In this document: positions 29,380 to 39,231 of the stretch, in pieces
Position numbering within the stretch: the stretch's first letter is position 1
Layout: every line of letters starts with the position of its first letter
NCBI GenBank assembly: GCA_017397845.1
Contig: JAFQHU010000009.1
Coordinates: 1 to 64,000 of the forward strand
Reading direction: 5' to 3'
From: Clostridia bacterium
GTDB taxonomy: Bacteria > Bacillota > Clostridia > Oscillospirales > Acutalibacteraceae
DNA length: 64,000 bases
Made by a program: the position numbers and the translations under genes
The notes under the pieces: model-generated
Told to the model about the DNA's origin: nothing
Database searches by the model: none
The model's input: the letters and a program-made list of their open reading frames with translations, nothing else

Positions 29380-32300
29380 ATGAAAAAGTTTTTGAAAAAA
29401 TTGGCTAAAAAATCCCTCGCCTTATTGATGGTGTGCCTCACTCTCGTGTCCTATGTGTCACTGATGTCACCCGTTCATAAGGTATATGCCGCTGCAGAGA
29501 CTCTTAATTATTCTCTGTCGGATCTTTACAACACTCATCTTACTGAGTCTGCGATAGCTAACGCGGGTGCCACCTTTGTTACACCTGTGTTCGTCAGTGA
29601 AAGTGTACCCGATGGCAAATATGCTAACATTTTGAGGTCATCCACTTATACCAATAACAATTCTTATGCCGGTAATATAACCGCCTCACACACCGTAAAA
29701 GGTATGTGTGACAGTAAAAATGTTTTAGTAGAATATGACTGGCACGTTGCCGGTGATACTGTTGTACTTGTTGACGGTTCAGGTACCAAGCCGCAGATTC
29801 CGGTTATTGTCCAAATTGACCCGGACAGTAACGATAAAGTTGTTATTAACGGTTCATGGCCCTCCACAACTAACTTTGATCTCGTTGACAAAAGATGGTA
29901 CGGTATACGTTCAGATGCAGGCGATATTCAGAACCTCACAGGAATGTATATTGATGATACCGGTAACGGTTTTGCAGGTTCAACGACACACAATGCGAAC
30001 CTTAAATATACAGTAAAAGGTACTGCTAAAATGTCCGCCGGTTCCGTTTATGTAGAGGCAGGTTACAGCGGCAGTCTTGTCAGCACTGTTAAGCTTGATT
30101 TTGTAGGTTGGTTATCTACCCCCAATGCGACAGCCACCAGTTCAAACGGTCCTAACATCACCGTAGTTAACTATCTTCCCCTTAAGGAAGCTCTTACCGA
30201 GGCTGCTTCTTATGTTAAAACTGCTGTGGAGGATACAGCCGGTGAATATACCGATGCATCAAAGGAACAGCTCCGTGTGATCGCTAACCAGCTTCTTGCT
30301 GCCAAGCCCGACACCACATACTTTAGTGGTAACAGCAAATGCAACTATGATAACTATAAGGCAGATGCACAGGCAGCTATTACTGCATTCACTAACTGGA
30401 AAAACGGCGGCGGTCTTGTAAGACAGTATAACATCACTTGGAACATCGAGGGTACAAAGACAACAGTCAAGGTAGTATCGGGTCAGACTCCCTCATACAC
30501 CGGTGCCACTCCCACCAAAGCTGAAACCAATCAGTACAGATATGAGTTCTCAGGTTGGACTCCCGCCATCACCGCCGCAACCAAGGATGCGGAATATACA
30601 GCAACCTTCAATCTGATTGATAGAATGTATACCGTAACCTTCTACGGTAAGGACGGAAATGTTCTCCAGACCGGTGAATATACTTACGGTGCCACAGTAA
30701 GTGCACCCAACCCACCCGCTATTGACGGCTTCTCATTCAAAGAATGGAATCCGGCAGTCGGTGCCACAGTAACGGGTAACGCCACCTATACTGCGGTTTA
30801 TGACCAAATGTTTACCGTAACCTTTAAAAACTATGACGGTAATGTTATTACCACTGTTTCGGTTAAAAAGGGTGACAGTGCTACAGCACCCGCCGCTCCC
30901 TCGAAACCTGCAGATGCAGATTACGAATACGAATTCGACGGTTGGGATAAAGAATTCACCAACGTAACGTCAAATCTTGAGGTTACCGCCAAATTCAAAA
31001 CCAAAGATCACGGTAATATTCAGACTCAGGTAGTAAAGAACCCCGACTGTACAAATCCCGCCATGGTTCTTAAATACTGCGCCGACTGTAGCTATCAGTG
31101 GAATGACGGTCAGCCCTATTATGACGCTACAGTGGCTCCCGCTCTCGGTCATACATTCGAAAGAGATAATCCCACATGGACTGTTCTTCCCAACGGTGCA
31201 AAAACCGATGAAACCCATACAGTTAAATGTAACGCCTGTTCCGTAACAACCACAAAGCCCCACGTATTCCAGGATAATCCTAACCATCCCGGCTCAGTGG
31301 CTAACTGCGTTACTGCCGGTTCAACATGGCAGAAGTGTCAGTGCGGTATGGAAATCGAATTACCCGGTGCAATCAACCCCAACAAGCATGACAATGTAAT
31401 TACAGTAGGTTATGAAGCACCCAAATGCGGTGTTCCCGGTTACACCGGTGACCAGGTATGTCAGGATTGCGGCAATACTATCGAATACGGTACGGAAATC
31501 CCTGCACTTGAGCATGCTTTCAGAGACGAAGATTATGTATCAAACGGTGATGCTACCTGTACTGCCGACGGTACGGAAACTGCTGTATGTTATCTCTGTA
31601 AGGATCCCAATGCTACCAATACCCGTCAGGATGTAGGCTCAAAGATTCCTCACAGCTTTACAGATTATAAATATAATGATGATGCCGCATGTGAAAAGAA
31701 CGGTACGGAAACCGCTTTCTGTGACTACGGATGCGGAACCGAAAACACCCGCGACAAAGAGGGCACCGCTCTCGCACATAATTTCACAGGCACTCACAAG
31801 AGCAACGGCGACGGTACTCACTCCTTCCTTTGCCAAAACGGCTGTAATACCTACGGCGGTACAGTAGGTTGTACCTACGGCGCATGGGTAGAGGTTGACG
31901 GAACATACCATAAGCACACCTGTACACTTTGCTCTTACACTCCCGAAGCTACAACTCACGTATGGGGCGACTGGAAGCCCGTTGACAGCTCAGCTGCAAC
32001 AGCCGGTCAGCAGACCCGTTCATGTACCCTTTGCGGTTGTGTTGACACAAAGGCTTGCGTTTACAATGAAAAAACAGTTGAAGCTGACTGTGAAAACGAT
32101 GCTTATACCACATACAGCTGTCCCGACTGCGGTCACGGTTATACTGTAATTCATCCGAATACAGCTACAGGTCATAACTACAGCGGTAAATATAACTTCG
32201 ATACAAAGAACGACAAGCATCAGCAGCTTTGCGCAAACGGTTGCGGCACCTACGGTGTGGGCACAGAAAAGAACGCATGGGCTGACTGCGAATGGACTTA

Positions 32301-35300
32301 TGCAAACACAGAAGCAGGCAAGCATAAGGCTACCTGCGTATGCGGCAACAGCGAAGTACAGAACTGCTCCGGCGGTCAGGCAACATGTACCGCTCAGGCA
32401 GAATGTCAGTACTGTCACGAAGCCTACGGCACCACAGCTCCTCACTCATACACCGGCACAGTTATCAGTATCGAAACCGGTAAGCACGCATATCTTTGCG
32501 TATTCTGCGGCGATGAAACCCATTACGGTGTAGGCGCAGAAAAGGATGCTACAGAAGTATGTTACGGCGGTACAGCCACATGTATCAAACTCGCAGAGTG
32601 CGAAAAATGTAGCAAAGAATACGGTGATTATGCTCTCCATTCATTTGACGGCACACCTGTAGACCTTGACGGTGACGTTCATGCATATCGTTGCTCAGTT
32701 TGTGACGACGAAAACCTTTACGGTGTAGGCACAGAAATTGATGCGACAGAAAATTGCTCAGGCGGTACAGCCACCTGTAGTGATAAGGCAGTCTGCGACA
32801 TTTGTCACGGTACTCACGGAGAAATCGATCCCGATGCTCACAAATGGAGCGATTGGGCAAACATCGAAGGTGAAGAAAAGCACCAGCGTGTCTGCGCACA
32901 CGATTCGTCTCATGTCGAAATTCAGGACTGCTTCAGCTCATCTCCTGCTGTTGCAGCACCCGACTGTAACACAGCCGGCTTCACACTCAATACCTGTGAC
33001 GATTGCGGACACACATGGCAGACAGAGCATGTTGATCCTCTCGGCCATGATTGGAGCGATTGGACAAATAACGGTGACGGCTCTCACACAAGAACCTGTA
33101 AACGCGGATGCGGCTATGCTGACAATGTGCAGACCGAATACTGCACAAAGGACGATGCCACCGCAAAGGTAACAGATCCCACCTGTACCGAAAACGGTTA
33201 TACAACCTATACCTGTAACATTTGCGGTTATGTATGGGTTGACGGTGATGCAGAGGACGAGGAAGATTATGTAGAACCTCTCGGTCACTTATATAAGGAA
33301 AAGCTTATCGATGAAGCTCATCTTAAAACAGCTGCAGACTGCGAAAATGCTGCCGAATATTGGTACGACTGCGCACGCTGCGAAAAGAATGCAAAAGATG
33401 AGGAAGATACAGCGAAATACACAGAGCTTACCTTCTTCTACGGAAAACCCGCAGGACACAAGTTCGTAAACAATCCTGCAGAGGAATATCTTGTAGCGGA
33501 AGCTACCTGCTTCGCGGCTGCCAAATATTACACCTCCTGTGAGGTTTGCGAAAAATCTTCAGAGGAAATCAACGGCGCAGGTAAGGGTGTAGCATTCTCT
33601 TACGGCTCAGCTCTCGAACACGATTGGGAAGAGGTTGAGGAAAACGAATATATCGCCACAGAAGCAGACTGCGCAAACGATGCAACATATTATTATGTAT
33701 GTTCACTTTGCGAAAATACAAGCGAAGATTACAATAACGGTGCAACCTGGACCAAGGAAAACTCCAAGACAGGTCACACCATGACACACGTGCCGGCTGT
33801 CGCTGCCACCTGTACATCAGACGGTAACCTTGAATATTGGTACTGCTCAAGATGTAAGACATATTACAAGGATGCAAACGGTAACGAAGCATATCTCGGT
33901 AAGTCCGAAACAGTAATCGATGCTCTCAAGCACGATTATGTGACAGTTCCCGCTCTCATGCCCACATGTACTGAGGACGGTCATCCCTCTTACAAATACT
34001 GTAAGAATTGCGAAACAGATAACGGCTATCAGGGTGAAATTCCCGCTGAATACAAAAAGACAAGTCATAACTTCATCGGCATTTTCGTATGCGACGAAGA
34101 AAATGATTATCACAGCAGAATGTGTATCAACTGTAACGAAGTAAGCGGTATGGTTGTTGACGGCGTTCAGACTGCTTATAAGTTCGAAAACGGAACAGCT
34201 TACGGCGGCGAAAAATGTACCTTCACCTATAAGGCAAGCACAAAGGACGGCGTTCATACTCACGCTGAAACATGTGTATGCGGTAACGGTGACGTTACAA
34301 CCTTCACTGATGAAGAGACATTTGACAGAACCGTAGCTCCCACCTGTACATCAAAGGGTTATGATGAGCACAGCTGTAAGGTTTGCGGCGAAACATGGAC
34401 CAAAAATGAAGTATCCGCTCTCGAACACAGCTGGAAAGACAAGGCAGAACCCAACGGTGACGGTACTCACTCCGTAAGCTGCTCAGTCTGCGGTACCAAA
34501 AAGGATACAGCAGTCTGCTCCGGCGGAACAGCTACATGCAGCAAAAAGGCAGTATGTACAGTCTGCGGCGGTGAATACGGCGAACTCGGTACACACGTAT
34601 ATGACGGTGAATGGCAGTATCAGAACGACGCCAAATGCGGCGTAAACGGTACTGAAAAGAACACATGTACCGTATGCGGTGAAACACAGGTACGTGAAGC
34701 AGCAGGCACAGCTCTCAGACATGAAATGAGCAAGTACGGTTATGAAGTTCCCGAAAAGCTCGCACAGATTCTTGCAGATAAGGGCATCGTAATCAAAGCT
34801 CCCACCTGCGCAGAAGAAGGCCTTTCACTCTCATACTGTGCAAACTGTGATTACTATTTAACAAAGATCGTAGCAAAGGATGCAAACGGACACATTTGGG
34901 AAACAGATGCAAACGGCGAACTCGTATGGAAGGACGCTCAGGGCGACTGCGCTACAGGCGTAACAACCAAAAACTACTGTACAGTCTGCGGTAAATCTCA
35001 GTCAAAGACTGAAGCCGGCGCACATAAATGGGAACTCAAACTCTTCTCAAAACCCACCTGCGTTGACAACGGTTACAGAATTTGGAAGTGTGAAACCTGT
35101 TCCTTCAGCTTTGATGAGCATTACGGTTACACCGGCATTTATAAAGATCAGCTTCCCGAAGGCTATGCAAACGAAGATCTTGCTCCATTTGGCGCAGCAG
35201 GTCACTCCTTCTCAGACACAGGCAAAACTCAGGCTGCAACATGTACAGAAGCTGAAAAGGCTATCTGGAAATGTGTACACTGCGGTGAGTTCGATTACAG

Positions 35301-35673
35301 AGACATCGCAAATGCGACAGCACTCGGTCATAAGCTCAGCCATCACGATGCAGTTAAAGCAGATTGCGTATTTGAGGGTAACGTTGAATACTGGAGCTGC
35401 AGCAGATGCGCAGCAACCTTCGCTGATGAAGCAGGAACAGCTGAAATCAATTCTATTGTGATTCCCACCGTTCCTCACGCTGATAATGACGGAGACACCA
35501 AGTGCGATAAGTGCGGCAGAGTACTTTACTCAGGCGACGACGGTAAGGGCTCATGCGGATGTATCTGCCATAAGGAAAACTTCCTCATGAAGATAATCTA
35601 CAAGATTCTCAACTTCTTCTGGAAGCTCTTCAAAATCAGCAAGACCTGTAACTGCGGTTATGAACATTGGTAA
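29380..35673 (+). CDS. Giant secreted Cys-rich repeat protein (2097 aa)
   Basis: ATG 29380 follows AAGGAGG. A signal peptide with a Lys-rich N-region (SLALLMVCLTLVSYVSLMS) ends near residue 38 (VYAAA). Residues 40-270 form a beta-rich N-terminal domain; about 275-345 is helical and FIVAR-like (AASYVKTAVEDTAGEYTDAS). About 348-543 holds three InlB-type B repeats (YTVTFYGKDGN, FTVTFKNYDGN and FDGWDKEF landmarks). From 545 to about 2060 run roughly three dozen Cys modules of the pattern P-T-C-T-x-x-G-x-x-x-Y-x-C-x-x-C-G, often with H-x-W/Y-x-x between. The end is KIIYKILNFFWKLFKI, an amphipathic hydrophobic stretch, then CNCGYEHW. The Cys pairs may bind metal or form disulfides. A surface or adhesion role is likely but unproven. 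Confidence 0.8.
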   Translation: MKKFLKKLAKKSLALLMVCLTLVSYVSLMSPVHKVYAAAETLNYSLSDLYNTHLTESAIANAGATFVTPVFVSESVPDGKYANILRSSTYTNNNSYAGNITASHTVKGMCDSKNVLVEYDWHVAGDTVVLVDGSGTKPQIPVIVQIDPDSNDKVVINGSWPSTTNFDLVDKRWYGIRSDAGDIQNLTGMYIDDTGNGFAGSTTHNANLKYTVKGTAKMSAGSVYVEAGYSGSLVSTVKLDFVGWLSTPNATATSSNGPNITVVNYLPLKEALTEAASYVKTAVEDTAGEYTDASKEQLRVIANQLLAAKPDTTYFSGNSKCNYDNYKADAQAAITAFTNWKNGGGLVRQYNITWNIEGTKTTVKVVSGQTPSYTGATPTKAETNQYRYEFSGWTPAITAATKDAEYTATFNLIDRMYTVTFYGKDGNVLQTGEYTYGATVSAPNPPAIDGFSFKEWNPAVGATVTGNATYTAVYDQMFTVTFKNYDGNVITTVSVKKGDSATAPAAPSKPADADYEYEFDGWDKEFTNVTSNLEVTAKFKTKDHGNIQTQVVKNPDCTNPAMVLKYCADCSYQWNDGQPYYDATVAPALGHTFERDNPTWTVLPNGAKTDETHTVKCNACSVTTTKPHVFQDNPNHPGSVANCVTAGSTWQKCQCGMEIELPGAINPNKHDNVITVGYEAPKCGVPGYTGDQVCQDCGNTIEYGTEIPALEHAFRDEDYVSNGDATCTADGTETAVCYLCKDPNATNTRQDVGSKIPHSFTDYKYNDDAACEKNGTETAFCDYGCGTENTRDKEGTALAHNFTGTHKSNGDGTHSFLCQNGCNTYGGTVGCTYGAWVEVDGTYHKHTCTLCSYTPEATTHVWGDWKPVDSSAATAGQQTRSCTLCGCVDTKACVYNEKTVEADCENDAYTTYSCPDCGHGYTVIHPNTATGHNYSGKYNFDTKNDKHQQLCANGCGTYGVGTEKNAWADCEWTYANTEAGKHKATCVCGNSEVQNCSGGQATCTAQAECQYCHEAYGTTAPHSYTGTVISIETGKHAYLCVFCGDETHYGVGAEKDATEVCYGGTATCIKLAECEKCSKEYGDYALHSFDGTPVDLDGDVHAYRCSVCDDENLYGVGTEIDATENCSGGTATCSDKAVCDICHGTHGEIDPDAHKWSDWANIEGEEKHQRVCAHDSSHVEIQDCFSSSPAVAAPDCNTAGFTLNTCDDCGHTWQTEHVDPLGHDWSDWTNNGDGSHTRTCKRGCGYADNVQTEYCTKDDATAKVTDPTCTENGYTTYTCNICGYVWVDGDAEDEEDYVEPLGHLYKEKLIDEAHLKTAADCENAAEYWYDCARCEKNAKDEEDTAKYTELTFFYGKPAGHKFVNNPAEEYLVAEATCFAAAKYYTSCEVCEKSSEEINGAGKGVAFSYGSALEHDWEEVEENEYIATEADCANDATYYYVCSLCENTSEDYNNGATWTKENSKTGHTMTHVPAVAATCTSDGNLEYWYCSRCKTYYKDANGNEAYLGKSETVIDALKHDYVTVPALMPTCTEDGHPSYKYCKNCETDNGYQGEIPAEYKKTSHNFIGIFVCDEENDYHSRMCINCNEVSGMVVDGVQTAYKFENGTAYGGEKCTFTYKASTKDGVHTHAETCVCGNGDVTTFTDEETFDRTVAPTCTSKGYDEHSCKVCGETWTKNEVSALEHSWKDKAEPNGDGTHSVSCSVCGTKKDTAVCSGGTATCSKKAVCTVCGGEYGELGTHVYDGEWQYQNDAKCGVNGTEKNTCTVCGETQVREAAGTALRHEMSKYGYEVPEKLAQILADKGIVIKAPTCAEEGLSLSYCANCDYYLTKIVAKDANGHIWETDANGELVWKDAQGDCATGVTTKNYCTVCGKSQSKTEAGAHKWELKLFSKPTCVDNGYRIWKCETCSFSFDEHYGYTGIYKDQLPEGYANEDLAPFGAAGHSFSDTGKTQAATCTEAEKAIWKCVHCGEFDYRDIANATALGHKLSHHDAVKADCVFEGNVEYWSCSRCAATFADEAGTAEINSIVIPTVPHADNDGDTKCDKCGRVLYSGDDGKGSCGCICHKENFLMKIIYKILNFFWKLFKISKTCNCGYEHW

Positions 35674-35712
35674 TTTTTAAATCAGTTCAGATTAAAAAAC
35701 TGCTATAACAAA

Positions 35713-35742
35713 AAAAGGCTATCGCTCCGGCGGTAGCCTTTT
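35713..35742. terminator. Bidirectional terminator between the giant gene and the M14-like gene
   Basis: AAAAGGCTATCG / CGGTAGCCTTTT with an A-run before and a T-rich tract after, located between convergent stops. Confidence 0.8.
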
Positions 35743-35750
35743 GATTTGTA

Positions 35751-36617
35751 TTAAAGCAAAGAAAAAAGGGTAAGAGCTTCTTCTGCTTTGCCGTAAACGC
35801 TGTAAAGCTCCCGTTCTTTTCCGTTTATTCCGAGAGAAAAGGCGGGACAGCGGAACTCTTTTATGAACCAATCCGCAATTCCGGGATGGGAGGATTTCCT
35901 TTCTGTGCATACCGTTATACCTGAGGCGCAGGCGATAATTTTTGCCATCATCCGGCTGACCTCCGGCTCTTTTTCGTCGCTTTTGTAAAATATTTCATCC
36001 TCACCGTCACATATTTCGATACATTGTCGGAATTTTTTCAGTCGGCAGAAACGGGTAAAAGCCCTCGTTTCTGCTTCACTTTCGGGATAATCTCCGCCAA
36101 AAAAGGAAGGTGCGGCACAGTACTCCGCATCCGGTGCTTCATTTCGGAAAATAAAATTGCGGCTTATATCGACTCCCATAGCATTTGCTTCCCATACGGG
36201 TTCATTTTTATTATAAAAGGAGGAAACGAAACTACGCATACCCTCTGCACCTATTGGACCTTTGAGAAAAATTTCTCTGCCGTCAGGATTCAGACAGGGT
36301 ATTACGGTAATTCCCGAATATGAGAGAGCTTTGCGAATGTTTACCGAGGAAAGAGCGGCGTTGTTTTTTACGGCGCGACAAAGTCTTTCGATGAAAAGTA
36401 AAAGAATCAGCCCCGAAAGTCCGTCACTTCCGCGGACAGAGCCGACATAAACCACACTTTTTTTATTGTTTCCCAAAGATAGGGCAAAAATTCCGCGTCC
36501 GACAGCAGTTCTGCCGATTAATTGCACATTTAAAAAAGGATAATCTTTGATAAGGTCTTCAATTATTTGTTTATTTGTGGTATAATCAAAATCACAGGGC
36601 ATAACCGTATATTTCAT
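35751..36617 (-). CDS. M14-family carboxypeptidase homologue, apparently catalytically dead
   Basis: The 288-aa protein follows the gamma-D-glutamyl-meso-diaminopimelate peptidase plan: VVYVGSVRGSDGLSGLILLL, GITVIPCLNPDGREIFLKG, WEANAMGVDISRNF, a YPESEAETRAF block, CIEICDGEDEIFY, and DWFIKEFRCPAFSLGING. The substrate-fold residues (NPDG, R-N) are kept. The zinc ligands are not: HxxE reads RGSD, the third His reads Cys (EICDGED) and the catalytic Glu of the FTIEVG motif reads Gly (FSLGING). There is no signal peptide. It may be a binding pseudo-enzyme or a decaying gene, but the frame is intact. Start ATG 36617 follows AAGGGTGA. Confidence 0.75.
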   Translation of the reverse strand: MKYTVMPCDFDYTTNKQIIEDLIKDYPFLNVQLIGRTAVGRGIFALSLGNNKKSVVYVGSVRGSDGLSGLILLLFIERLCRAVKNNAALSSVNIRKALSYSGITVIPCLNPDGREIFLKGPIGAEGMRSFVSSFYNKNEPVWEANAMGVDISRNFIFRNEAPDAEYCAAPSFFGGDYPESEAETRAFTRFCRLKKFRQCIEICDGEDEIFYKSDEKEPEVSRMMAKIIACASGITVCTERKSSHPGIADWFIKEFRCPAFSLGINGKERELYSVYGKAEEALTLFSLL

Positions 36618-36680
36618 AGCATCACCCTTAGAAATATATGGTCTGACAATGTAAAATATACCTTGAAGGGACAGGATAAA

Positions 36681-37226
36681 ATGAATTTCGAAGAGAAAAC
36701 CCTAAAAACCGACCTTATTTATGAGGGTAAAATTATTACCGTTCACGTGGATGACGTGGAGCTTCCCGACGGAACCAAGGCAAAAAGAGAAATAGTGGAA
36801 CACAGCGGAGGCGTATGTGTGGCCGCATTGACGGATAATGACGAGCTTTTGTTTGTCCGTCAGTATCGGTACCCTTATAAAAGAGAGCTTTTGGAGCTTC
36901 CGGCAGGTAAATTGGAAAAGGGCGAAAATCCTCTTGAGGCGGGTATAAGAGAGCTTGAAGAGGAGTGCGGTGTGATTGCCGAAAAGGTATTTTCTCTCGG
37001 CACGGTTTACCCTACGGTAGCTTATTGCAGTGAGATTATACACCTGTACGGTGCTGTGGGTCTCAGAAGCACAGAACAGCATCTTGACATGGGTGAATTT
37101 CTTTCTGTGGAAAAAAAGCCGCTTGCTGAGGCGGTGAGAATGGTCATGGACGGTGAAATTTCCGACTCAAAAACTGTCGCTCTTGTACTCAAAATTGCCA
37201 GACTCAAGGAAACGGGTGAAATATGA
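36681..37226 (+). CDS. Nudix hydrolase, ADP-ribose pyrophosphatase type
   Basis: A 181-aa Nudix enzyme, probably splitting ADP-ribose to AMP and ribose 5-phosphate. The Nudix box, which follows GX5EX7REUXEEXGU, covers GKLEKGENPLEAGIRELEEE and the next CGV. LLFVRQYRYPYKRELLELPA is typical of the NudF-like group. ATG 36681 is the start (MNFEEKTLKTDLIYEGKI); the longer frame from 36567 would overlap the divergent M14 gene. An extended -10, TGGTATAAT, ends at 36586. It overlaps maf by four bases. Confidence 0.88.
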   Translation: MNFEEKTLKTDLIYEGKIITVHVDDVELPDGTKAKREIVEHSGGVCVAALTDNDELLFVRQYRYPYKRELLELPAGKLEKGENPLEAGIRELEEECGVIAEKVFSLGTVYPTVAYCSEIIHLYGAVGLRSTEQHLDMGEFLSVEKKPLAEAVRMVMDGEISDSKTVALVLKIARLKETGEI

Positions 37227-37804
37227 TGAAAAAATTTATTCTTGCATCAAATTCACCTCGACGAAAAGAGCTTTTAAATAATTGCGGGTATGTATTTGAG
37301 ATTAAGCCTTCACGATGTGACGAAAATACTGACGGAGCCCTTTCGCCTCAGGAAACCGTAAAAGAGCTCGCACGCAGAAAGGCTTTGTCCGTCCTGGCGG
37401 AAAATGAGGATGCTGTGGTTTTGGGCTGCGATACGGTTGTAGCTGTTGACGGTAAAATTTTGGGCAAGCCGCGTGACAGGGAGGATGCCTTTGATATGCT
37501 TATGTCCCTTTCGGGCAAAAAGCATATTGTCTCAAGCGGTGTATGTATTGCGGATAGGGAGAGCTGCGAATGCTTCGAAAATACCACTGAGGTGGAGTTT
37601 TATCCTCTTTCTGCCGAAACGGTAAACAGCTATCTTGACACAGGCGAATATTCCGATAAAGCGGGCGGTTACGGTATACAGGGCTACGGTTCCGTTTTGG
37701 TCAAGGGTATAAAAGGGGATTATTTTTCGGTTATGGGTCTCCCTGTGAGTCAAAGCGCCGCCGCTTTGTCACGCTTTGGCATAGAGGGTAAGGTAAAAGT
37801 ATGA
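37223..37804 (+). CDS. maf: Maf/YhdE-type nucleoside triphosphate pyrophosphatase
   Basis: The 193-aa protein belongs to the Maf family, which hydrolyses dTTP, UTP and modified pyrimidine triphosphates. Motifs are ILASNSPRRKELL (residues 5-17), RRKALSV, VVLGCDTVVAVDGKILGKPR with the catalytic Asp, and SDKAGGYGIQGYGSVLVKGI. The start overlaps the Nudix stop (ATGATG), so the two housecleaning pyrophosphatases are co-translated. Confidence 0.93.
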   Translation: MMKKFILASNSPRRKELLNNCGYVFEIKPSRCDENTDGALSPQETVKELARRKALSVLAENEDAVVLGCDTVVAVDGKILGKPRDREDAFDMLMSLSGKKHIVSSGVCIADRESCECFENTTEVEFYPLSAETVNSYLDTGEYSDKAGGYGIQGYGSVLVKGIKGDYFSVMGLPVSQSAAALSRFGIEGKVKV

Positions 37805-37810
37805 ATCAGG

Positions 37811-37839
37811 TTGAATTTTATGATCATTTATGATATATT
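37811..37839 (+). promoter_or_regulatory. Promoter of the PHP protein gene
   Basis: TTGAAT, 17-base spacer, TATATT, with AGGAGGT at 37854-37860. It starts six bases after the maf stop. Confidence 0.5.
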
Positions 37840-37867
37840 TAAAATATCAACACAGGAGGTTTTTATT

Positions 37868-39223
37868 ATGAAGAAAACCGTGAAATTTTTAAGTCTTGCC
37901 ATGGCTGTTTTAATGCTTTTCGGTATTATGAACGTGAGTGCTTATGCCGGAGAAGAAAAGGAATATACCATAATTTCACCCTATAAGGATGTAATATGGG
38001 AGGGTGAAAACGCTTGGGGAGCCTATAAAGGCACACTGCATTCCCATTCAACCTACAGCGATGCTGACGAAAGCTTGGATGTTATGGTAAAGGAATATTA
38101 TGAGCAGGATTATGATTTCCTTGCAAATTCCGACCACGGTGTTACAGGTACACCTTGGAATGAAAAGCAGCCCTTTGTTCCCCTTTATTTTTATCAGGCA
38201 GGAAAAACGGCACATCTTACCGATGAAGAATTCGAGGGAATCACATCAGGTACATATCCTCTTTATGACGGTACCGTCAGAGGTAAGGGCATGACCTGTG
38301 TAACGGGTGCGAATGAGCTTAACAATCTCACTCTCACCAAAAGCCATGTAAACGGGTATTTTCTCCCTGAGGGAGCCGGAAACGGATTTGGCGGAATGGA
38401 AAACGGCTTTGAGCTTGCCATAAAATTCATCGAGGATAAGGGCGGTCTTTCCCATATCAATCATCCCGGAGATTGGCTGGAAAGTAATGCGAACCCTTCG
38501 GCTGTAAGCGATCCCGAAAATGTGGCATTTTTTGCCGATCTTCTGCTGAAGTATGAGAGCTGCCTCGGTATAGAGGTGTTCAATGAAAATAACGGTGTTA
38601 CAGGTTATGACCGTATTCTTTGGGATAATTTGCTCATGTCTGTTCTTCCTTACGGAAAAAACGTTATCGGCTTCAGCAATACCGATGCTCATAACAGAAA
38701 AAATGTCGATACCTCCTTTAGTGTATTTATGATGGAAGAAAATACAGTGGAAAACATCAAAGAGACCATGCAAAGCGGTTCCTTTTTCGCGGTTACACGC
38801 TGTATCAGAGGTAATGATCTGATTGGTCCCGAAAAGGATATTGACGTAAGAAATCAGAATCTGCCGTATCCCATATTCACAAAGGTTGAAGTGCATGAAC
38901 ATAATGTTACCGTAGAGGCTGAAAATGCGGATAAGGTCCAATTTATCGCTGACGGAAAGGCTATTTATACCGCCAAAGCAGACGGTGAGGTTACTCTTGA
39001 GCTTGACAAAATCGACGGTGCGGAAGATTTTCAGTATGTAAGAGCAGAGCTTTTCGGCGAAGGCGGTGTATGTCTCACACAGGCACTGATAATCGATGAC
39101 GGAAGCGAAAAGGCTGTTTATGAAGAGGATAAGAGTCTGTCTGCCTTTATTGAGGACATTCTCTTCCTTCTTAAAAGCACCAGATTATGGACTATTATTG
39201 TTGAAATAGGACGTTTGTTCTGA
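37868..39223 (+). CDS. Secreted PHP-domain metallophosphoesterase-like protein
   Basis: ATG 37868 follows AGGAGGT; the signal peptide (VKFLSLAMAVLMLFGIMNVS) ends at AYA near residue 27. The PHP domain covers about residues 45-340. The metal-binding set is visible: HSHSTYSDAD (HxH), LANSDHG, SHINHPGDW, GIEVFN and FSNTDAHNR. Most PHP proteins are cytoplasmic phosphatases or polymerase domains, so an exported one suggests action on an extracellular phosphoester. The last 30 residues contain SAFIEDILFLLK, again an amphipathic tail. 451 aa. Confidence 0.83.
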   Translation: MKKTVKFLSLAMAVLMLFGIMNVSAYAGEEKEYTIISPYKDVIWEGENAWGAYKGTLHSHSTYSDADESLDVMVKEYYEQDYDFLANSDHGVTGTPWNEKQPFVPLYFYQAGKTAHLTDEEFEGITSGTYPLYDGTVRGKGMTCVTGANELNNLTLTKSHVNGYFLPEGAGNGFGGMENGFELAIKFIEDKGGLSHINHPGDWLESNANPSAVSDPENVAFFADLLLKYESCLGIEVFNENNGVTGYDRILWDNLLMSVLPYGKNVIGFSNTDAHNRKNVDTSFSVFMMEENTVENIKETMQSGSFFAVTRCIRGNDLIGPEKDIDVRNQNLPYPIFTKVEVHEHNVTVEAENADKVQFIADGKAIYTAKADGEVTLELDKIDGAEDFQYVRAELFGEGGVCLTQALIIDDGSEKAVYEEDKSLSAFIEDILFLLKSTRLWTIIVEIGRLF

Positions 39224-39231
39224 ATATAAAT

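Noticed and set aside
31000..35600. CRISPR-like or satellite DNA repetition
   Set aside because: The periodic sequence is coding: it is the Cys-module region of the 2097-residue protein, with variable nucleotide identity between modules and no spacer/repeat pattern.
35751..36617. Active zinc carboxypeptidase annotation
   Set aside because: The family fold is clear, but HxxE, the third His and the catalytic Glu are all replaced, so an active-enzyme call is not supported.
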